Positions 23,943 through 31,746 of a DNA stretch of 48,358 nt are shown piece after piece. Source of the stretch: Prolixibacteraceae bacterium (GTDB lineage Bacteria; Bacteroidota; Bacteroidia; Bacteroidales; Prolixibacteraceae); the NCBI GenBank assembly GCA_019163175.1, contig JAFLKN010000032.1, positions 1-48,358 of the forward strand. Reading direction: 5' to 3'. Positions within the stretch are counted from its first letter, which is position 1, and each line of letters starts with the position of its first letter. A program made the position numbers and the translations under genes. The notes under the pieces are model-generated. The model ran no database searches and had not been told where the DNA came from. It was given only the letters and a program-made list of their open reading frames with translations.

Positions 23943-24242
23943 ATGAAAGCAAATTTTGAGTCAATAATTAATGATACAAAACCTGTCATCATCGATTTTC
24001 ATGCGGTGTGGTGCGGACCATGCAAGGCTCAGTCGCCAATTTTAAAAGATATTGCGGGCGAACTTGGCGATCGTGTCAGGGTAATAAAAATAGATGTGGA
24101 TCAAAATCCGGAGATTGCCGGACGCTATCAGATACAAAGCGTTCCAACACTCATGATTTTTAAGAATGGCGAAATCAAATACAAGCAGCCGGGAGTGCAT
24201 ACCAAACAGCAATTAATGAATGTATTGTCAACTATATTTTAA
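23943..24242 (+). CDS. Cytoplasmic thioredoxin
   Basis: The ATG at 23943 (MKANFESIINDTKPV) is chosen over a longer frame that starts inside the upstream gene. The 99-aa product is a minimal thioredoxin: VIIDFHAVWCGPCKAQSPILK with C24 and C27 in the canonical WCGPC motif, VIKIDVDQNPEIAGRYQIQSVPTLMIF with cis-Pro, and KQPGVHTKQQLMNVL. It starts 11 nt after the SQR-like stop. Confidence 0.95.
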   Translation: MKANFESIINDTKPVIIDFHAVWCGPCKAQSPILKDIAGELGDRVRVIKIDVDQNPEIAGRYQIQSVPTLMIFKNGEIKYKQPGVHTKQQLMNVLSTIF

Positions 24243-24260
24243 TCACTTAAAAAAACGAAA

Positions 24261-24467
24261 ATGAAACAAAACATGGGTACAATCGACAAAGTGATCCGAA
24301 TCCTGATCGCAGTCGTATTTGCAATTCTATTCTTCGCCAAGGTAATTACTGGCATCTTAGGAATTATTCTATTGGTTTTGGCGGGTGTTTTTGTGGTGAC
24401 AAGCTTAATTAGCTTCTGCCCATTGTATTGGCCGTTCGGAATTAATACTGGTGGAAAGAAGAACTAA
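24261..24467 (+). CDS. DUF2892 (YgaP-like) membrane protein
   Basis: The 68-aa product has two predicted membrane helices (VIRILIAVVFAILFFAKVITG and LGIILLVLAGVFVVTSLISF) followed by CPLYWPFGINTGGKKN. The CPLY-x-P-x-G ending and the N-terminal N-x-G-x-x-D-K-x-I-R pattern (NMGTIDKVIRILIA) are the DUF2892 signature, the membrane part of YgaP, where it is fused to a rhodanese. Here the two are separate genes of one operon, which supports the sulfur link. Two hairpins follow (24492, 24532). Confidence 0.9.
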   Translation: MKQNMGTIDKVIRILIAVVFAILFFAKVITGILGIILLVLAGVFVVTSLISFCPLYWPFGINTGGKKN

Positions 24468-24491
24468 AAAAACTTACTTTTTTATTGTCGG

Positions 24492-24557
24492 AAATTGAAA
24501 GTACCCTGTAGAAAAAGTGCTTTCAATTTGTAAGGGGTGAACAATCACCCCTTTATT
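24492..24557 (+). terminator. Tandem hairpins at end of sulfur operon
   Basis: The first hairpin pairs AAATTGAAAG (24492-24501) with CTTTCAATTT (24520-24529). The second pairs AAGGGGTGA (24532-24540) with TCACCCCTT (24545-24553) around an ACAA tetraloop and is followed by TATTTT. The second looks like an intrinsic terminator. Confidence 0.8.
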
Positions 24558-24693
24558 TTGGACTATCCAGCCAAAATGTTAAAATCGTATCGATAAATGT
24601 CCTTTATTGATGCAATTTGTATGAAAAACATTCATTTTTTTACATTCTTATATTCTATTTTGATTTTTAACTTTCAATTTAGACTGAATAAGC

Positions 24694-24701
24694 TACTTTT
24701 A
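24694..24701 (+). promoter_or_regulatory. Candidate -7 element for the 601-aa gene
   Basis: TACTTTTA differs at one position from TAnnTTTG and lies 27 nt before the start codon; TTTC at 24672 is a weak -33 candidate with an 18-bp spacer. The same octamer occurs upstream of the genes at 1405 and 30175. Confidence 0.35.
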
Positions 24702-24728
24702 CCCCCTTTAAAAATTAAATGAATTAAA

Positions 24729-26534
24729 ATGAGTTTTCATAATAACCCACACACTTTTCATATTCCGGTTATGGGACTGGGATACAGCATTGATTCTCCT
24801 GTGAAAGTTGCTCATTATGGCATTTCTTCAGTGATTTCGCTGGTTGACGATATTTCCATGGAAAAAATGAGGGAATTTTATTGCAAGAAATTTAATCTAC
24901 CCTTTCAATCGATACCTACCAAGACTGAAGATCATCGGGCAAAACGAATTACAGCCTATTTAAATACCGTTCAGGAAATTGTAAAACACAAGATTGAAAA
25001 TCTGAAGAATTCAATTTCACATACTGAAGAAGAACTGAAAAAGTACATTGATATGTTGCCGGAAATGTCGGAAATCAAGCTGAAATTTAATCAGATGATA
25101 AACACCGACGACATGAAACACAAGCTTTCTGATTGGCTGCATGAAAATTTGGTTGCTGGTGAGATTGATGTAAATATCATGTCGAAACTTGATCGTGACC
25201 GCTACGAAAACGGTGAAAAATTACCATCAATACAAAGTGATGCTCAATCGGCTTTGCGCGGCTTTGCCATGAGCGATTTAAGTTCATCAATTGTCCTTTC
25301 AGCTGGAATGAATCCACGCTTATACAGCTATCTGGAAGAATTCGAAGATTTTTACCCCAATGCCAATCTGGAACTGAAGAAAAAGGTAATTCTGAAAGTA
25401 AGCGATTATCGTTCAGCGCTTATTCAGGGCCGATTCCTGGCTAAAAAGGGAATATGGGTGTCGGAATACCGAATTGAATCGGGTTTAAATTGCGGAGGCC
25501 ATGCTTTTGCTACCGATGGTTTCCTAATGGGGCCAGTTCTCGAAGAATTCAAAAATAGCAGGGAACAGCTGATTGAAGCCGTTCACGAAATTTATATTAA
25601 AGCTTTGACTGAGAAAGGAAAACCCGTTCCGGAGAAACCTTTCCTGATGAAAATTACCGCTCAGGGTGGAGTTGGTTCCAATACCGAACATGAATTTCTG
25701 CTCAATTATTACCAGTTGGATTCAATCGGTTGGGGAACCCCGTTCCTGCTCGTTCCCGAAGCTACTACCGTTGACGAGCAAACTCTTGAAGTGTTGTGCA
25801 AAGCGAAGGAAGAAGATTTGTACCTCAGCGAAATTTCTCCGATGGGTGTGCTTTTCAACAATGTTCGTGGCAACAGCATGGACATTAAGAAAGAGGCTCA
25901 GAACAAAGCCGGAAAGTACGGTTTCCCATGTACAAAAAAATATCTGGCCTTGTTTCCTGTCTTTACTGAAGAAGGAACTTGTACGGCTTCGAAAGAATAC
26001 CAGAGCAAAAAAATTCAGGAATTGAAAGAGCAAAACCTGAATGAAATGGAATTTGAAAAACAACTCAATAAAATAACTGATAAAGCTTGTCTTTGCAACG
26101 GACTTACCGCCTCTACACTGATGGCGCATGGCCTTGATACCAAAATGGAAGGGAATGCCGTGAGTATTTGTCCCGGGCCAAATCTGGCTTATTTTTCAAG
26201 TACCTATTCACTGAAAAAGATGGTTGACCATATTTATGGCCGTACCAATGTGATCGAGCGAACCGACCGTCCGAATTTGTTTGTGAAAGAGCTGAAAATG
26301 TATATCGATTATTTGGGTAACCGAATTGAAGAAACGCTTAAACCTGTTTCGGATAAGCAAAAGAAACATTTTGAGACTTTCCAGGAAAACCTGAATAAAG
26401 GAGTTGATTACTACAAAGACTTATTCCAGAAATATAAAACTCAACTGGATGACTCCACTTCAAAAAATAATTTGATGGCTGATCTGGAAAATTTGAAGCT
26501 TGAACTTTTAAAGCTGAAAGCTAAGATGCTATAA
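24729..26534 (+). CDS. Large cysteine-rich protein, possible FMN/TIM-barrel oxidoreductase
   Basis: The 601-aa soluble product has no signal peptide. The N-terminal segment (HIPVMGLGYSIDSPVKVAHYGISSVISLVDD) looks like the first strand and flavin loop of a TIM barrel, and MKITAQGGVGSNTEHEFLL, LDSIGWGTPFLLVPEATTVDEQ and LYLSEISPMGVLFNNVRGNS resemble the glycine-rich FMN-phosphate region of nitronate monooxygenase/glutamate synthase-like barrels. The second half has Cys clusters (GFPCTKKYL, EGTCTASKEY, KACLCNGL, ISICPGPNLAYFSS) that could hold an Fe-S cluster. The last ~70 residues form a charged coiled-coil. The match is by motif only, and no close family is certain. It stands alone between two terminators, so context does not help. 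Confidence 0.55.
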   Translation: MSFHNNPHTFHIPVMGLGYSIDSPVKVAHYGISSVISLVDDISMEKMREFYCKKFNLPFQSIPTKTEDHRAKRITAYLNTVQEIVKHKIENLKNSISHTEEELKKYIDMLPEMSEIKLKFNQMINTDDMKHKLSDWLHENLVAGEIDVNIMSKLDRDRYENGEKLPSIQSDAQSALRGFAMSDLSSSIVLSAGMNPRLYSYLEEFEDFYPNANLELKKKVILKVSDYRSALIQGRFLAKKGIWVSEYRIESGLNCGGHAFATDGFLMGPVLEEFKNSREQLIEAVHEIYIKALTEKGKPVPEKPFLMKITAQGGVGSNTEHEFLLNYYQLDSIGWGTPFLLVPEATTVDEQTLEVLCKAKEEDLYLSEISPMGVLFNNVRGNSMDIKKEAQNKAGKYGFPCTKKYLALFPVFTEEGTCTASKEYQSKKIQELKEQNLNEMEFEKQLNKITDKACLCNGLTASTLMAHGLDTKMEGNAVSICPGPNLAYFSSTYSLKKMVDHIYGRTNVIERTDRPNLFVKELKMYIDYLGNRIEETLKPVSDKQKKHFETFQENLNKGVDYYKDLFQKYKTQLDDSTSKNNLMADLENLKLELLKLKAKML

Positions 26535-26556
26535 AAAGTTCTAAATTTCAAATTCC

Positions 26557-26610
26557 AAGTTCCAAATTTTAGACGATGCTTATCTTCTGAAATTTGGAAC
26601 TTTTATTTAT
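26557..26610 (+). terminator. 13-bp hairpin terminator after 601-aa gene
   Basis: AAGTTCCAAATTT (26557-26569) and AAATTTGGAACTT (26590-26602) are perfect inverse complements with a 20-nt loop, followed by TTATTTAT. It lies 22 nt after the stop codon. The sequence resembles a commonly dispersed Bacteroidota palindrome. Confidence 0.8.
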
Positions 26611-26799
26611 ATCCAATAAACCTATATTCAGAATCAAACTAGATAGTTGTGGGGGATTCTATGTCCTATTTTAAGTCCTAAAAAGAAAATTTAAAATCTT
26701 TTCAATTGTCCTTATGCGGCGGGACAAATACACCACATTGCATGGGTATTCAGAATAAATAACCAATTTAAATGGTATTGTTTGAGTGTAGTTCTGCCT

Positions 26800-26930
26800 C
26801 TAATCGCAGCGAGTGGGCAGGCCGTCAAAACGCCCGGCGGAGGGTTCGTTTTGACAAGATTTTTGCTTCCTTTTCATCGATTGGAAAAGGAAGAGCCAGT
26901 CCGGCTTGAGGACAGAAAAGTTTGAACACA
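26800..26930. repeat. GC-rich multi-hairpin intergenic element
   Basis: Three hairpins lie in a row: GTCAAAACG (26824-26832) with CGTTTTGAC (26847-26855); CTTCCTTTTC (26866-26875) with GAAAAGGAAG (26884-26893); AGCC/GGCT just after. The block is much more GC-rich than its flanks. From memory, similar TTTTGCTTCCTTTTC blocks recur in Bacteroidota intergenic DNA; only one copy is here. Confidence 0.55.
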
Positions 26931-27039
26931 ATTGGATCATCTTTTTTCTTCCCACAAGAATATGAATTGGTACTATATTCAGAACCTTGGGATTTCCAGC
27001 CCGCAGCAGGCGGGAAAACCTACAACCTGGAACTTCATT

Positions 27040-30024
27040 TTATTCTTCGAATGAAATCAGTGCCTGCCTGTTTTTTCCGTCCATAACTATTGTAAGGTCG
27101 TTTGCAAAGCATACATGTTTAATGTATTTACCTTCATCAATAACCGGCATTTTCATTAGCAGATCCATATTTATGGTAGCTTCCTGCGAGTTGTGCGGAA
27201 TGGTAAAGTAGCCCACATTCATTGAGGTCACATTATGAAAAAAGTGTGAACCAAGCGAGCCGTCAAGCGGAAAATCAGCCAGCCCCATTTCAACAATGAT
27301 CCGCGCTTTGGAGATATTTGCCCACAAAACCGGAATGCCGGTAAACGGATCGCGTGTTCCCCATCTTCCCGGGCCAACCAAAACATATTCCTTTTTCAGA
27401 AAGTCCATCTTCCGGTTGAAATGATTGATTTCTTCGGCAATTTCACGGGTTTTCATCTTGTCGAATCGGTTGGGATCAACAAAAATAACATCCCGGATAT
27501 TTGACACAATACCATTTCCCATCCCACGTCGGGCGTACATCAAGGTTCTCTCCGGATCGATACTTCCAACATTCACAGCCAGTTGATCGTCACGACGGAT
27601 CAAGGGTTTAATCTGCAACAGATAGAAAGTCGGGAGCTGATTGTCACCTTTCTCAAGATCAACGGCATACTCAATTTCAACTGGCGAACCCATGGCATCA
27701 CGGAATAATCTTAGCAACAAAGTCAGCGTGTCGGCTAATGGAATGTGTTTGTACTTTAAGATATTGGCAAAGTCGATAACACGCAATCCGGGGCTATCTA
27801 TTCCCGGAATCAGACAATCGTTTTCGTAATCGTACACCGAAGCACAATGCTGCAAAACTCCATCTTTTTCGGCTGACGAAATTTTCATTTTCCGTATGGC
27901 TGCATTTTCGCCGCCGTTCTCCAGATCAAACTGCGTGTGATCCATATCGATGGCATAGAATTCCTTTTGCGAATCGCGAACCAGATCGTGATCACTCGAA
28001 GTATTAATCTGCGGATATTTGGGACAAAACCGGTATGCTTTTTCGCCTCCAACCACATACATGCCAAGTCCGATAGCCGAAACGGCAAAGCCATCTTCAG
28101 GCTCCATATAGGATACAGGGTAAAAATTATACGATTGAGCAACTCCACTGATCGAGGGGTAGTAGTGATCGTTGTACTGATGCCCAACTACCTCCTGAAC
28201 GATTACCGCCATTTTTTCTTCTTCGATTTTATAATTGACAGCATCGAAATACGACATGGCCGATTCGGTGAAAATACTGGCGTAAACCAGTTTGATGGCC
28301 GTTTCCAGCTGCTGATAGCGAATTTCAATGTCAGGATGGTTGTTCGGAATCAGGTAGGTGGCGTAAACTCCTGAAAAAGGTTGCATCAGCGAGTCTTCGA
28401 ACAAACCGGAAGATCGGATAGCCAAAGGCTTTTTCATCTGTTCCAGATAACGGTGCAAGCGATCCTGAAGTTCTTCGTCAAATTGTGACTCCAGAAAAAT
28501 CGTTTTTGTCCGTTCATAATCGTTGCTCGAATAAATTTCTTCGAACATATTGTTGTTTTCCAGAAACTTATCGAATTCGCTCGCGCCAATTACCGCAGTG
28601 GCCGGTATCCGGATATTCATTTCAGGAATAATCTGGGCAAAATCGATGTTTTCCAGAAAATTGCACATAAAAGCCATTCCGCGGCCTTTACCACCCAACG
28701 ATCCTTTGCCGAGCCGCACCACATATCGGTTTCCTGAAACAAGTGTTGGATCGAAATTGATAATGGTACCCCGCAGTTTCTGAATACGTACCTGTTGAAA
28801 TACATTAAGGCAAAACTGCCTCAGGTCATTGGTGTTTTTAAAGTCTTCGAAACGGTAGGGGAGCAGTTGTTCCGCAATGTTTATCTCTCCACGCGCCATG
28901 AGCCAGGTCGAAAACGAATTTCGCCGACCATGGTATGCCAATGCTGATTCAGGAACTATCCGAAACATTTCCTGAAATTCGGCCATGTTTCTGGCGATCA
29001 TTATTGGATTTCCGTCTATATCTTTAAATACAAAATTTCCGAAACCGAGGCGTTTGTATATGTAGTTGTGAATGTCGAGCGCTAAACTTTCAGAATTTTT
29101 GTTGATAAAATCGGCTCCAATGTCGAGTGCCCGCTGTGCATTATTTACATCGTGGCTTTGCAGCAAAACCGGAACCGGAAAGCGCAAGGTCGAATTCACA
29201 TACCGAAGCAAATCAACTCCGGCCTCTTCGTCATCAATCCCATTTCGCGGAAATTTTACATCAGAAATAACCGAGAGAAGGTAGTTTTTGTATTTGGTAA
29301 TCGCCTGAACAGCCTCCTCGAAATTGCTCACCAGAATCACTTTGGGTCGGGCACGCAATTTCATGATTTTATGCAGTTCGTCGGCCGATTTATCCTCTAC
29401 CAGATTTTGGGTCTGCGTCATAATGTTGGTGTACAGCATGGGCAAATACCGCGAATAGTACTGAATGGAATCTTCAACCAACAGAATAACCCTGACATTC
29501 CCGTTTTTGGTATCCTCTTCTACATTCTTTTTGTCTTCGATGTATTTGATCATCGCCAGGAAGACATTTGAATTTCCGTTCCAGACAAATACCCGGTCAA
29601 TCGACTCAATTTTGTTTGAAGTTGTTTGAAAATAGCGCAAATCGCCGTTATTATTAACCAACAGAAGAATTGGCACCTGAGGTTTTATTTTGTAAATGGC
29701 ATTTGCAGCTAATACAGGAATGTTTTTGTCGACCCCAACCATAATAATAACCAACTCGAAATCGCGGGCTTTAATCTGTCGTAAAGCTTCTTCTTCGGTA
29801 TTAACGCTGGTAAACCGGGGATAGGTATACAGGTTAAGCTGAAGAAATTCGCCAAAAATTTTATCGGTGAATTGTCCTTCGCGAACGATGGAATAACTGT
29901 CGTAAAGCGTTGCCAGCAAAAGAATCTCTTTTACTTTGGTGGGCATCAGCTCCTGAAAGATGTCGCGATCACTTTTCTTTAGTTTGTATATCGATGAAAG
30001 TGATACTGAATCAATGTTTTCCAT
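27040..30024 (-). CDS. Receiver-domain PEP synthase-like protein (PPDK N-terminal ATP-binding domain)
   Basis: The 994-aa protein begins with two receiver-like Rossmann domains. The first (~30-160) lacks the usual acidic pocket. The second (~180-340) has VILLVEDSIQ, the phospho-acceptor-like Asp in LSVISDVKFPRNG, and the Lys in FINKNS. Its C-terminal two thirds match the ATP-binding domain of PEP synthase/pyruvate phosphate dikinase: LGKGSLGGKGRGMAFMC, LAIRSSGLFEDSLMQPFSGVYAT, SPVEIEYAVD and FYLLQIKPL, the R-S-S/E-D and L-Q-x-R/K-P-L positions. The phospho-His swivel domain and the PEP-binding C-terminal domain are absent, so it cannot be a normal PEP synthase. It may instead phosphorylate a partner using ATP or act as a regulator. 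The gene is isolated, transcribed divergently from the PUL. Confidence 0.75.
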   Translation of the reverse strand: MENIDSVSLSSIYKLKKSDRDIFQELMPTKVKEILLLATLYDSYSIVREGQFTDKIFGEFLQLNLYTYPRFTSVNTEEEALRQIKARDFELVIIMVGVDKNIPVLAANAIYKIKPQVPILLLVNNNGDLRYFQTTSNKIESIDRVFVWNGNSNVFLAMIKYIEDKKNVEEDTKNGNVRVILLVEDSIQYYSRYLPMLYTNIMTQTQNLVEDKSADELHKIMKLRARPKVILVSNFEEAVQAITKYKNYLLSVISDVKFPRNGIDDEEAGVDLLRYVNSTLRFPVPVLLQSHDVNNAQRALDIGADFINKNSESLALDIHNYIYKRLGFGNFVFKDIDGNPIMIARNMAEFQEMFRIVPESALAYHGRRNSFSTWLMARGEINIAEQLLPYRFEDFKNTNDLRQFCLNVFQQVRIQKLRGTIINFDPTLVSGNRYVVRLGKGSLGGKGRGMAFMCNFLENIDFAQIIPEMNIRIPATAVIGASEFDKFLENNNMFEEIYSSNDYERTKTIFLESQFDEELQDRLHRYLEQMKKPLAIRSSGLFEDSLMQPFSGVYATYLIPNNHPDIEIRYQQLETAIKLVYASIFTESAMSYFDAVNYKIEEEKMAVIVQEVVGHQYNDHYYPSISGVAQSYNFYPVSYMEPEDGFAVSAIGLGMYVVGGEKAYRFCPKYPQINTSSDHDLVRDSQKEFYAIDMDHTQFDLENGGENAAIRKMKISSAEKDGVLQHCASVYDYENDCLIPGIDSPGLRVIDFANILKYKHIPLADTLTLLLRLFRDAMGSPVEIEYAVDLEKGDNQLPTFYLLQIKPLIRRDDQLAVNVGSIDPERTLMYARRGMGNGIVSNIRDVIFVDPNRFDKMKTREIAEEINHFNRKMDFLKKEYVLVGPGRWGTRDPFTGIPVLWANISKARIIVEMGLADFPLDGSLGSHFFHNVTSMNVGYFTIPHNSQEATINMDLLMKMPVIDEGKYIKHVCFANDLTIVMDGKNRQALISFEE

Positions 30025-30174
30025 TTCGTGAATAGTTTTGAATGTAATTTTCAGGTTTGGTGAATCAGGAAGTGGAAAAGTATAAAAAATCCGTCGGAAA
30101 GCTTTCCGAACAAAGATGTTTTAAAAATCTTGGGAATATATTTTTACTTTTAGACTTCCAAAATCACTAAAACT

Positions 30175-30813
30175 ATGAAGACTATACTTATTTCACTATT
30201 TCTGTTTCTGTCTGTCGCAGGCTTTGCACAAAAAAAACAATCGTTATTTAATGGTAAAAACCTGAAAGGTTGGACGATCTATGTTAATGATCCGAATATA
30301 GTTCCTCAAAATTACTTCTATGTGAAAGATGGGGTGATTGAAACGATAGGGGTTCCGGTTGGATATCTCCGTACCAAAAAGGAGTTTTCGAATTATCGCT
30401 TGCATGTCGAATGGCGGTATCCGGAGAAAGAGGTAAATAGTGGTATCATGCTGCATGTTACTGGTCCCGACAAAATTTGGGTGTCGCACTACCAGGCCAA
30501 CCTGAAGCACCTGAGTGTTGGCGATTTCGTGGTTCACGGAGTAGGACAGAAGGCTATCCTTGGTGGGAAAGAATATGTTTCGACAGAAAAGGACAAACCA
30601 GTAATTCCAAAACTGAATCCAGCCAATGAAAAACCGCAAGGCGAATGGAACAACTACGACATTGTTTGTAAAGGAAATACCATTGAAGTAACCGTAAATG
30701 GAGTGCTGCAAAACACGGCCACCAACTGTTCGATTACCGCAGGTGCCATCGCTTTACAGGCTGAAGGATGTAAAATTCAGTTCCGGAATTTGTGGGTAGA
30801 GAAGCTCAAATAA
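30175..30813 (+). CDS. DUF1080 (3-keto-disaccharide hydrolase) secreted protein
   Basis: The 212-aa product has a signal peptide (MKTILISLFLFLSVAGFA). The concanavalin-like fold of DUF1080 is evident: SLFNGKNLKGWTIY at the start, FYVKDGVIETIG, FSNYRLHVEWRYPEKEVNSGIMLHV, EWNNYDIVCKGNTIEVTVNGV and AIALQAEGCKIQFRNLWVEKL at the end. This is the family pattern for 3-keto-glycoside-cleaving enzymes of Bacteroidota. It lies 6 nt upstream of the ECF sigma gene, so it may be the first gene of the PUL operon. A TACTTTTA element at 30145-30152 is 22 nt upstream of the start. Confidence 0.85.
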   Translation: MKTILISLFLFLSVAGFAQKKQSLFNGKNLKGWTIYVNDPNIVPQNYFYVKDGVIETIGVPVGYLRTKKEFSNYRLHVEWRYPEKEVNSGIMLHVTGPDKIWVSHYQANLKHLSVGDFVVHGVGQKAILGGKEYVSTEKDKPVIPKLNPANEKPQGEWNNYDIVCKGNTIEVTVNGVLQNTATNCSITAGAIALQAEGCKIQFRNLWVEKLK

Positions 30814-30819
30814 ACAGTG

Positions 30820-31446
30820 ATGCAGGAAATCAGAGAAATTAAAGAGAAACGGCGTGCCGACGAACTTTTTGATCAGATCAAATCTGGCGATCAGAAAGCA
30901 CTCGAACTTTTGTTTGCTATTTATTTTCCGCGATTGAACGATTTTGCCCGAAATGTGGTGAAAGACGATGTTATTTCGCAGGACATTGTTCAGGAGGTAT
31001 TTGTAAAAGTATGGGAGAAACGCCTTGAAATAGAAAGTATTAATCTGGAAGCCTTTCTTTTTTGCCTGGTTCGGAACCGCTGCATCGACTACATTAAGCA
31101 CCTGAAAGTGGTGAATAACCAGATGCAGGAAATTCAGCTTTCTTCGAAATACGAGGAACTCTACCGCATCGACTTTATTGGCAACGAGCCTTATGTGTTG
31201 ATTGAACAGGAACTGAAACTGAAAATTGAAAAGACCATTCAAAGTTTACCAGAACGTTGCCGCGAAGTTTTTATCCTGAGCCGGATGGATGGCCTAAAAA
31301 ACAAAGAAATAGCCGATAAGCTGAACATTAATATTAAAAATGTGGAGCGGCATTTAAGCAGGGCAATGCAATCGTTTCGCGAAAATTTCAAGGATGAATT
31401 ACCCCTGGCTCTCGTTATCCTTGTTTTAAAAAGCCTGGAGTTTTAA
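30820..31446 (+). CDS. ECF sigma factor (FecI-like) of the polysaccharide utilization locus
   Basis: The ATG at 30820 follows a GTG one codon upstream. The 208-aa product has region 2 (DFARNVVKDDVISQDIVQEVFVKVWEKR, ALFCLVRNRCIDYIKHL-like) and region 4 (LPERCREVFILSRMDGLKNKEIADKLNINIKNVERHLSRAM), the Bacteroidota FecI pattern. The FecR anti-sigma gene follows after a 300-bp region. The pair should be switched on when the SusC-type receptor signals substrate. Confidence 0.9.
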   Translation: MQEIREIKEKRRADELFDQIKSGDQKALELLFAIYFPRLNDFARNVVKDDVISQDIVQEVFVKVWEKRLEIESINLEAFLFCLVRNRCIDYIKHLKVVNNQMQEIQLSSKYEELYRIDFIGNEPYVLIEQELKLKIEKTIQSLPERCREVFILSRMDGLKNKEIADKLNINIKNVERHLSRAMQSFRENFKDELPLALVILVLKSLEF

Positions 31447-31746
31447 TGCAATGCAGTTTTACAGGTTTTAGGTAGCAGCAGTGCTGCGAAATCTTTGTAG
31501 AAAAACAGTCAATTTACCAAACCAGAGGTGCAGCGCACCCTAATATATAAGAAATTGCTATTATTTCGGTGCTATGCACCTCTGATATATTGATCCCTCA
31601 AACTACAAATATTTTGGTGCTCTGCACCAAATGTTATGTTTCTGGATTGGCAAAAAAAATAGATTTTTTCTGAAAAATATTTTCCTTTCAATGATGGGTA
31701 AACAACCCCTTCAGCAGTTATATAGACAAAGGTTTAACTAATTGCA
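31447..31746. other. 300-bp region between ECF sigma and FecR genes with palindromes
   Basis: No gene. It carries three GGTGCnnnGCACC palindromes, listed next, and a possible control sequence from 31690 on with GGGTAAACAACCCC and TATATAGACAAAGG shortly before the FecR start. The latter may be the ECF-dependent promoter; the site is not proven. Confidence 0.6.
31527..31628. repeat. Three GGTGCnnnGCACC palindromes
   Basis: The same 13-nt palindrome occurs at 31527-31539 (AGC centre), 31568-31580 (TAT centre) and 31616-31628 (TCT centre). The first two also pair with each other in a longer hairpin (CAGAGGTGC with GCACCTCTG, 31524-31584). Probably a dispersed Bacteroidota intergenic repeat; a regulatory role is possible. 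Confidence 0.7.

Larger units (their letters stand above)
26535..27039. other. 505-bp intergenic region with terminator and structured repeat
   Basis: No convincing gene is present. The first 70 bp hold the terminator of the 601-aa gene. The stretch 26800-26930 holds GC-rich hairpins, listed separately. The remaining AT-rich DNA (26610-26800, 26930-27039) shows no motif I can support. Confidence 0.7.

Noticed and set aside
27040-30024. Complete PEP synthase or pyruvate phosphate dikinase
   Set aside because: The nucleotide domain is present, but the phospho-His swivel and PEP-binding domains are absent, and receiver domains precede it.
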